Origin: Candidatus Kapaibacterium sp.
GTDB taxonomy: Bacteria; Bacteroidota; Ignavibacteria; Palsa-1295
Direction: 5' to 3'
DNA: 9,025 nt
NCBI GenBank assembly: GCA_025450975.1
Contig: JANWLI010000036.1
Span: forward strand, 1-9,025
Shown here: positions 1 to 5,654 of the stretch, piece by piece
Layout: every line of letters begins with the position of its first letter
Position numbering within the stretch: the first letter of the stretch is position 1
The notes under the pieces: generated by a model
What the model was told of the DNA's origin: nothing
What the model saw: only the letters and a program-made list of their open reading frames with translations
Database searches by the model: none
Program-made: the position numbers and the translations under genes

Positions 1-1293
1 AGCCCGAAAGAATCTTACCTCGATATCGACCAGGTACTGGCCATTGCTAAGAAGACGAAGACGGACGCCATTCACCCCGGCTACGGATTCCTCTCCGAGA
101 ATGCTGCCTTCAGCGCAGCCGCCACCAAGGCAGGTATCAAGTTCATCGGCCCCGAGCCTGAAGCGATCGACCTGCTCGGTGACAAGACTAAAGCCCGGAC
201 GCTGGCGGCAAAGTTGGGCGTCCCGACACCCGGCGGAACGTCCGTCCCCTTGAAGAATGCAGAGGAAGCCCGGGAGATCGGCAGGAAGATCGGCTATCCA
301 GTCCTCTTAAAAGCGGCCGCAGGTGGCGGCGGCAAGGGGATGAGAATAGTGCATATAGAGCCTGAAATTGAACTAAACCTCGAACGTGCAAAGAGCGAGG
401 CACTCAGTGCTTTCGGCGATGACCGGGTCTACGTTGAGAAGTATATTGTAGCTCCCCGCCACATCGAGTTTCAGGTATTGGCCGACAGGTTCGGCAACGT
501 CATTCACCTCGGCGAGCGCGAATGTTCGATCCAGCGTCGTCACCAGAAGCTCGTCGAAGAGTCTCCGTCGCCAGTCATGACCCCTCAGCTTCGCAAGGAG
601 ATGGGCGAGGCAGCCGTCACCCTCGTCCGGGAAGCTAAGTATGAGGGAGCAGGCACAGTCGAGTTCTTACTCGATAGCAGTGGTAAGTTTTACTTTCTGG
701 AGGTGAATACTCGCCTCCAGGTCGAGCATCCGGTCACCGAGCAGGTCACCGGCCTCGATCTCGTCCGGGAGCAGTTTTCTATCGCAGAGGGCAATCCACT
801 GCGCTTCAAGCAGGAGGATATCACGTTTCGCAGTCATTCGATCGAGTTGCGCATTCAGGCCGAAGATGTATGGAATGACTTCCTGCCAAGCCTCGGGAAG
901 ATATCCTACGTTCGTCAGGCCGGCGGGGCGTTCGTCCGCAACGACAGCGCGCTCTTTACGGGACTTGAGATCAGCCCGTACTACGATTCCCTGCTCGCCA
1001 AGCTCATTGTGTGGGATATCGACCGCGCCTCGGCGATCAAGCGGATGTTGCGCGCGATCGAGGAAACGCGCATCGTCGGCGTCTCAACTACATTGCCTTT
1101 CGGAGCGTTTGTAATGAATAACCGTAGATTTGCGTCCGGCGATCTCTCCACAGGCTTCGTAGACGAGGAGTTTTCACCCGATGTTCGAACCTCACTCTAT
1201 AACGAACTCCTCGACTCGCGGCATGCTGCATTTGCGGCCGTGAAAACTGAGTTACAGAAACAACAAACACGTAAACAATTTTTAGCAAGGTAG
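1..1293 (+). CDS. accC: Biotin carboxylase subunit of acetyl-CoA/acyl-CoA carboxylase (5' truncated)
   Basis: This ATP-grasp enzyme carboxylates biotin on a carrier protein using ATP and bicarbonate, the first half-reaction of acetyl- or propionyl-CoA carboxylase, in the cytoplasm. The frame is open from base 1. Compared with E. coli AccC recalled from memory, about 54 N-terminal residues lie outside the window. Visible motifs are HPGYGFLSEN (bases 97-126), the ATP-binding glycine-rich loop KAAAGGGGKGM (310-342), RRHQKLVEE (535-561), and the catalytic/metal stretch FLEVNTRLQVEHP with its Glu, Asn and Arg (694-732). The bicarbonate/biotin-site Arg (AFVRNDS) precedes SPYYDS. The protein ends about 35 residues after the usual AccC end, in a charged tail, and has no biotinyl domain, so the biotin carrier must be a separate gene. 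Whether it serves acetyl-CoA or propionyl-CoA carboxylase cannot be decided here. The ymdB-like gene follows 13 nt after the stop. Confidence 0.96.
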   Translation, partial: SPKESYLDIDQVLAIAKKTKTDAIHPGYGFLSENAAFSAAATKAGIKFIGPEPEAIDLLGDKTKARTLAAKLGVPTPGGTSVPLKNAEEAREIGRKIGYPVLLKAAAGGGGKGMRIVHIEPEIELNLERAKSEALSAFGDDRVYVEKYIVAPRHIEFQVLADRFGNVIHLGERECSIQRRHQKLVEESPSPVMTPQLRKEMGEAAVTLVREAKYEGAGTVEFLLDSSGKFYFLEVNTRLQVEHPVTEQVTGLDLVREQFSIAEGNPLRFKQEDITFRSHSIELRIQAEDVWNDFLPSLGKISYVRQAGGAFVRNDSALFTGLEISPYYDSLLAKLIVWDIDRASAIKRMLRAIEETRIVGVSTTLPFGAFVMNNRRFASGDLSTGFVDEEFSPDVRTSLYNELLDSRHAAFAAVKTELQKQQTRKQFLAR

Positions 1294-1306
1294 CACAAGT
1301 ACATAA

Positions 1307-2146
1307 GTGAACGAAGTATTAAAACTTCTCTTTATCGGCGATATTGTAGGCGAGATCGGCCTGCAGGCTGTGATCAAATTTCTCCCCTCCCTCGTCGAGA
1401 AATACGCGATCGAAGCCGTCATCGTTAATGGTGAGAATATCCACGAAGGCAAATCACTGCAAAAGCGTCATGCCGACCAACTCTTCACTGCCGGTGTGAA
1501 GATGATCACGACGGGCAATCACGTCTGGGAGCGCTGGGAAGCCAAGCCGCTCCTGCGCGAAGAAAAACGGATTCTGCGTCCGCTGAACTATCCGCGCGAA
1601 AACGGCGGCCATGGCTTCGGAGTATTCGAAGCACAGGGTACGCGAGTCGGCGTACTGAATATTCAGGGACGCACCTTCATGCCTGCCATCGATTGCCCGT
1701 TCAAAGCAAGCGACCGCGCACTGGAGAAGCTGCACGAAGAGACGAACATCATTATTGTGGACATGCACGCAGAAGCGACTGCGGAGAAGCAGGCAATGTC
1801 GCGCTATCTCGATGGCCGCGTGACTGCAGTACTTGGCACGCACACACACGTCCAGACTGCCGACGAACGCATCCTGCCCAACGGCACTGCCTTTATTTCC
1901 GATGTCGGCATGTCGGGCCCGTACGATAGCTGCGTAGGCCTTCGCTCCGATATTGCGATCCGCCGCTTCATGTATTCGACGCCGCATAAGTACGAGACGG
2001 CAACGGACGAGGTGAAGATCGCCGCCGTTGTGATCGATATCGATCGTCACACCGGCAGAGCGCTGGCGATCGAGCGCGTAATGTTTCCGGATTTTGACCG
2101 CACATCTATTTCCACCGAAGAGCTCAGTGTCAGCGAGAATCATTGA
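1307..2146 (+). CDS. ymdB: YmdB-family metallophosphoesterase (TIGR00282 type; probable 2',3'-cyclic-nucleotide phosphodiesterase)
   Basis: The 279-residue protein matches the YmdB/TIGR00282 family of calcineurin-like phosphoesterases from end to end. The B. subtilis member hydrolyses 2',3'-cAMP-type cyclic nucleotides and affects biofilm and motility decisions. It is unrelated to the E. coli macrodomain protein also called YmdB. The dinuclear metal site is complete: D12 (FIGDIVG), E43 and N44 (NGEN), N71-H72 (GNHVW), H154 (DMHAEAT), and H179 and H181 (GTHTHVQTADE). VGMSGPYDS and the C-terminal VVIDID are also family hallmarks. The start is pinned by an in-frame TAA directly before the GTG (bases 1304-1306); no good ribosome-binding site is seen. 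The product should be cytoplasmic, with no signal peptide. In Firmicutes this gene often lies beside RNase Y; here it sits between accC and folD. Its 3' end overlaps folD by 20 nt in another frame. The family call is firm; the substrate is inferred from homologues. Confidence 0.95.
   Translation: MNEVLKLLFIGDIVGEIGLQAVIKFLPSLVEKYAIEAVIVNGENIHEGKSLQKRHADQLFTAGVKMITTGNHVWERWEAKPLLREEKRILRPLNYPRENGGHGFGVFEAQGTRVGVLNIQGRTFMPAIDCPFKASDRALEKLHEETNIIIVDMHAEATAEKQAMSRYLDGRVTAVLGTHTHVQTADERILPNGTAFISDVGMSGPYDSCVGLRSDIAIRRFMYSTPHKYETATDEVKIAAVVIDIDRHTGRALAIERVMFPDFDRTSISTEELSVSENH
2117..2122 (+). promoter_or_regulatory. Possible ribosome-binding site of folD
   Basis: GAAGAG lies 4 nt before the GTG at 2127, inside the end of the ymdB-like gene. 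It is a partial match to the anti-Shine-Dalgarno complement with short spacing. Its main value is to favour the GTG start over the upstream in-frame TTG at 2094. Confidence 0.35.
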
Positions 2147-3020
2147 TGGCAAGCGTATTGCCGAAGAAGTCAGGGCTGAGATAAAAGAACAGGCTGCTGC
2201 TTTCTTCGCGCGCACGGGCATTCGTCCGCGCATCGTCTTTCTGCTTGTCGGTGAAAATCCCGCCAGCATGGTCTATGTGCGAAATAAGGGTAAGTCCTCC
2301 GAAGAAGCAGGCTTCTCGCATGAGACGCTCACCTTCCCCACGACGATCACTGAGAGCGAACTGCTCGACGTTATCGCAAAGCTGAATGCCGATAAGGCTA
2401 CGCATGCCCTGCTCTGCCAGCTTCCCCTTCCAAAACATATCAACGAAGACCGCATCCTCGAAGCGATCGCACCGGAAAAAGATATTGACGGCTTTCATCC
2501 GATGAATGTCGGACGTCTGCTCATCGGCCGTGGTGAATATTTCGCTCCGTGCACTCCGGCAGGCATCATGGTCATGCTCGAGCGCGAGAAGATCAATGCC
2601 AGCGGCAAGCACGTCGTCGTCGTCGGCCGTTCGAATATCGTCGGCAAGCCGATCGCAGCATTGCTAGCACAAAAAGCGCCGAATGCGAATGCAGTGGTTA
2701 CACTTGCACACACCGGCGCCGGAAAGCGTCTCACTGAGTTTACAAGATCTGCCGATATCCTCATCGCAGCGATGGGTGTCCCTCACGCAATTACAGCCGA
2801 CATGGTCAGCCCCGGCGCAATCGTGATCGATGTCGGCATGAACAGTATTCCCGATGCGACGAAGAAGTCCGGCTCGCGCCTAACGGGCGATGTCGATTTC
2901 GATGCAGTGAAAGAAGTCGCTTCTGCGATCACGCCCGTGCCAGGCGGCGTCGGGCCGATGACGATCGCGATGGTGCTAAGGAATACGTTGACGGCGGCTG
3001 AACGACAAGTCCGCTCATAA
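2127..3020 (+). CDS. folD: Bifunctional methylenetetrahydrofolate dehydrogenase / methenyltetrahydrofolate cyclohydrolase
   Basis: FolD interconverts 5,10-methylene-, 5,10-methenyl- and 10-formyl-tetrahydrofolate in the cytoplasm, supplying one-carbon units for purines and fMet-tRNA. From the GTG at 2127 the protein has 297 residues, the usual length. I chose this start over an in-frame TTG at 2094 because it gives the conserved N-terminus MSARIIDGK, with GAAGAG (2117-2122) just upstream. Visible motifs are YVRNKGK with the catalytic Lys54, QLPLP (98-102), DIDGFHP (119-125), PCTP (141-144), the Rossmann motif VGRSNIVGKP (166-175) and PGGVGPMT (272-279). The loop normally written HSRTKN or HSKT is here HTGAGK (195-200), which could matter for cofactor choice. 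The first 20 nt overlap ymdB, suggesting translational coupling. The uvrB gene follows after 42 nt. Confidence 0.96.
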   Translation: MSARIIDGKRIAEEVRAEIKEQAAAFFARTGIRPRIVFLLVGENPASMVYVRNKGKSSEEAGFSHETLTFPTTITESELLDVIAKLNADKATHALLCQLPLPKHINEDRILEAIAPEKDIDGFHPMNVGRLLIGRGEYFAPCTPAGIMVMLEREKINASGKHVVVVGRSNIVGKPIAALLAQKAPNANAVVTLAHTGAGKRLTEFTRSADILIAAMGVPHAITADMVSPGAIVIDVGMNSIPDATKKSGSRLTGDVDFDAVKEVASAITPVPGGVGPMTIAMVLRNTLTAAERQVRS

Positions 3021-3062
3021 TCAGGGAACGACCGTATAGGTGCCCCCCTGTTTCACTAGACT

Positions 3063-5093
3063 ATGGCATTTCAACTCGTTTCGGATTACCAACCTGCCGG
3101 CGATCAGCCGGAAGCGATCAAGCAGCTTACTGAGGGTTTGCAGCGGGGCGACCGCGCGCAGGTCCTGCTGGGCGTTACCGGGTCGGGTAAGACGTTCACG
3201 ATGAGCAACGTCATCGCCAACTACAACAAGCCGACGCTTGTCATCAGCCATAACAAGACGCTTGCCGCGCAGCTGTACGGCGAGTTCAAGCAGTTCTTCC
3301 CGAATAACCGCGTCGAGTTCTTCATCTCCTATTACGATTACTATCAGCCGGAAGCGTATCTGCCTTCGACCGACACCTACATCGAGAAAGACATGTCGAT
3401 CAACGAAGAGATCGACCGCCTGCGCCTCAAAGCCACAAGCGCACTGATCGAAGGACGTAACGACACGATCATCATTGCCTCGGTCTCGTGCATCTATGGT
3501 ATCGGCGCTCCGGATGAGTATGCGCGGCAGATCGTGAAGGTGAAGCGCGGCGACATCATCAAGCGCCAGGAATTCCAGAAAGCGCTCCATGAGATCCACT
3601 ATGAGCGCAACGACGTCGAGTTCAAGCGCGGTGCATTCCGTGTGCGTGGCGATGTGGTTGACGTCATCCCCGCTTATGAAGAAGACGAGGGCCTGCGCAT
3701 CGAGTTCTTCGGCGATGAAGTCGAGAAGATCTCGACGATCGACTCGCTAACCGGTAGAGTACTCAATACGGTCGATACGGTGCTCGTCTACCCTGCCAAG
3801 CACTTTCTGACGACTGCTCCACAGCTCGAACGCGCCATCGCAGCTATCGAACTTGAGCTTGAGCAACAGCTCGGATACTTCCGCAAGAACGGCAAGCTTC
3901 TCGAAGCACAGCGCCTCGAGCAGCGCACACGCTTCGATATCGAGATGATGCGCGAGCTTGGCTACTGCTCGGGTATTGAGAATTACTCACGGCATCTTGC
4001 CGGACGCAATCCCGGCGAGCGGCCATCGGTCCTGCTCGATTACTTCCCCGATGATTACCTCATGATCATCGACGAGTCGCATCAGACGATTCCGCAGGTG
4101 CGTGGCATGTTCGCAGGCGATAGAGCGCGCAAGACAGTCCTCGTCGAACATGGCTTCCGTCTTCCCTCAGCCCTCGATAACCGGCCGCTTAACTTCGAGG
4201 AGTTCGGCCAGATGGTCGATCAGGTCGTCTTCGTCAGCGCAACACCAGATGAGTATGAAGTGCAGAGTTCGGGAGGCGTTGTTGTCGAACAGATCATTCG
4301 TCCGACAGGACTTCTTGATCCGCTCATCGAGGTGCGTCCCATCAAGAACCAGATCGACGACTTACTCGGCGAGATCCGCAAGCGCGCAGCCGCAGGCGAG
4401 CGCGTGCTAGTTACGACGCTGACAAAGCGCATGTCCGAAGATCTTACCGATTATCTCATGAAGGTCGGCGTGCGGGTTCGTTACCTACACTCTGAAGTGC
4501 AAGCGCTTGAGCGTGTGGAGATCATACGCGATCTGCGTCTGGGTATCTTCGATGTGCTGATCGGCGTCAATCTTCTGCGCGAAGGACTTGATTTGCCGGA
4601 GGTATCGCTCGTCGCTATTCTCGATGCCGATAAAGAGGGCTTCCTCCGTGGCGAGAAGGCGTTAATGCAGACTGCCGGTCGCGCTGCACGTAATGTGCAT
4701 GGCCTTGTCATTCTCTATGGCGACCGGATCACCAAGGCGATGAAGCATCTCATCGACGAGACGACCCGCCGCCGCGCCATTCAGCATGAGTATAATATCG
4801 ATCACAACATCACGCCGCGCACCGTCTTCAAGAGCGAAGCGGATATCCTCAAAGCCACTGCTGTTGCCGATGTATCCATTAAGCAGGATGAGGCAAAGTC
4901 CGTAGCGCGTATGGAGCGCAAGAAAGGCATCACGCCGGATGCGATGCTAAAGATGATGTCAAGAAAAGAGATCGAAGCAATGGTTGCCGATCTTCGCGTG
5001 CAGCTTAAGCAGGCAGCAAAAGAACTGCAGTTCGAACTAGCTGCAGAGTTGCGCGACGAGATCCGCAGACTTGAAGAACGATATTTGCCCTAA
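3063..5093 (+). CDS. uvrB: UvrABC excinuclease subunit B
   Basis: UvrB is the damage-verifying ATPase of nucleotide excision repair. It is loaded by UvrA, then recruits UvrC for incision and UvrD for excision. At 676 residues it is full length. Visible features are Walker A GVTGSGKT (37-44), SHNKTLAAQL (62-71), the beta-hairpin start YYDYYQPEAY (90-99) that inserts between DNA strands, Walker B DESH (337-340), the C-terminal helicase-lobe motifs LTKRMSEDL, GVNLLREGLDLPEV and QTAGRAARN, and a C-terminal UVR domain from about residue 632 that contacts UvrC. The ATG at 3063 gives the standard MAFQLVSDYQPAGDQP start, but no Shine-Dalgarno sequence is visible before it. The 42-nt gap after folD could hold a promoter, though I see no convincing one and no LexA-type operator. 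All motifs are intact, with no sign of frameshift. Confidence 0.98.
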   Translation: MAFQLVSDYQPAGDQPEAIKQLTEGLQRGDRAQVLLGVTGSGKTFTMSNVIANYNKPTLVISHNKTLAAQLYGEFKQFFPNNRVEFFISYYDYYQPEAYLPSTDTYIEKDMSINEEIDRLRLKATSALIEGRNDTIIIASVSCIYGIGAPDEYARQIVKVKRGDIIKRQEFQKALHEIHYERNDVEFKRGAFRVRGDVVDVIPAYEEDEGLRIEFFGDEVEKISTIDSLTGRVLNTVDTVLVYPAKHFLTTAPQLERAIAAIELELEQQLGYFRKNGKLLEAQRLEQRTRFDIEMMRELGYCSGIENYSRHLAGRNPGERPSVLLDYFPDDYLMIIDESHQTIPQVRGMFAGDRARKTVLVEHGFRLPSALDNRPLNFEEFGQMVDQVVFVSATPDEYEVQSSGGVVVEQIIRPTGLLDPLIEVRPIKNQIDDLLGEIRKRAAAGERVLVTTLTKRMSEDLTDYLMKVGVRVRYLHSEVQALERVEIIRDLRLGIFDVLIGVNLLREGLDLPEVSLVAILDADKEGFLRGEKALMQTAGRAARNVHGLVILYGDRITKAMKHLIDETTRRRAIQHEYNIDHNITPRTVFKSEADILKATAVADVSIKQDEAKSVARMERKKGITPDAMLKMMSRKEIEAMVADLRVQLKQAAKELQFELAAELRDEIRRLEERYLP

Positions 5094-5098
5094 TCATT

Positions 5099-5626
5099 AT
5101 GGAATACACCTTACCTCAGGCAATTGAAATTCTCGAACGAACACCCGGCGTGCTTTCAGCACTACTTGGCAACCTTTCCGATGATTGGGCGAACAAAAAC
5201 GAAGGCGGCGAGACCTGGAGTCCGTATGACGTGCTTGGCCATCTGATCCACGGCGAACGTAAGGATTGGATCGAGCGGATGAAGCGTATTCTCGAATCGG
5301 GAGTAGCCAAGCCGTTTGAGCCGTTCGATCGCTTCGCTATGTTTGAAGAAAGCAAAGGCAAGACAATCAACGATCTTCTCAATGAATTCCGTGAACTCCG
5401 AAAAGCGAATATCGTCTTGCTCCGACAGCACTATGCAGATGACTCCGTACTCGAACTTCGTGGAATGCACCCGGCGCTTGGCGAAGTATCGATGCGTAAT
5501 CTGCTCTCGACATGGGTTGTACATGACCTCGGACATCTTGCGCAGATCGCGCGTGTGATTGCATCGCAGTATGAGTCCGAAGTAGGGCCGTGGAAAGAAT
5601 ACCTTCCCGTTTTGACAAGGAAATAG
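5099..5626 (+). CDS. DinB/YfiT-superfamily four-helix metal-binding protein
   Basis: The 175-residue protein has the DinB_2-type pattern: an amphipathic four-helix layout and a likely divalent-metal His triad, H48 within GHLIH (H51 is also present) plus H142 and H146 in HDLGH near the C-terminus. Known members include damage-inducible proteins of unknown activity and thiol-dependent S-transferases such as the bacillithiol enzyme BstA; the metal usually activates a thiol. No substrate can be read from this sequence. There is no signal peptide or membrane segment, so it should be cytoplasmic. The ATG lies 5 nt after the uvrB stop without a Shine-Dalgarno sequence of its own, so translation probably depends on coupling to uvrB. 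That pairing hints at a stress or repair role but does not prove one. Family confidence is good; function is unknown. Confidence 0.85.
   Translation: MEYTLPQAIEILERTPGVLSALLGNLSDDWANKNEGGETWSPYDVLGHLIHGERKDWIERMKRILESGVAKPFEPFDRFAMFEESKGKTINDLLNEFRELRKANIVLLRQHYADDSVLELRGMHPALGEVSMRNLLSTWVVHDLGHLAQIARVIASQYESEVGPWKEYLPVLTRK
5617..5622 (+). promoter_or_regulatory. Ribosome-binding site before mini-ORF upstream of the TonB-dependent receptor
   Basis: AAGGAA spans the end of the DinB-like gene, 5 nt before an ATG at 5628. It is one of the best Shine-Dalgarno matches at any gene junction in this window. It is too far (31 nt) from the receptor ATG at 5654 to serve it directly, so it points to translation starting at the short ORF between them. 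Confidence 0.45.
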
Positions 5627-5627
5627 C

Positions 5628-5654
5628 ATGAGTGTGAAACCTCTCAGTCGCTGA
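5628..5654 (+). CDS. Possible eight-codon leader mini-ORF coupled to the receptor gene
   Basis: ATG at 5628 opens an eight-codon frame (MSVKPLSR) ending in TGA at 5652-5654. The last base of that stop is the first base of the receptor ATG (TGATG), the classic arrangement for translational coupling. AAGGAA lies 5 nt upstream, whereas the receptor ATG has no Shine-Dalgarno sequence of its own. The peptide is probably not functional; the likely role is delivering ribosomes to the receptor start. There are no repeated rare codons or rival stem-loops that would suggest an attenuator. It is short enough to be chance. Confidence 0.3.
   Translation: MSVKPLSR

Noticed and set aside
2032..2045. Perfect 14-bp palindrome GATCGATATCGATC, considered as an operator
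   Set aside because: It encodes the conserved IDID stretch of the YmdB family, so the codons alone explain it; it lies inside a gene, away from any start.
2094..2126. Upstream TTG start for folD adding 11 residues
   Set aside because: The added residues are not part of the FolD fold, overlap the YmdB C-terminus further, and the GTG at 2127 gives the conserved family start.
1454..2269. Long minus-strand open frame (271 codons) opposite the ymdB-like gene and folD
   Set aside because: Its translation has no recognisable domain, is rich in Arg/His/Ala as expected of an antisense shadow, and lies opposite two well-conserved genes.
3021..3599. Minus-strand open frame of 192 codons opposite the start of uvrB
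   Set aside because: It is antisense to the highly conserved UvrB ATPase core and its composition is typical of a complement of coding sequence.
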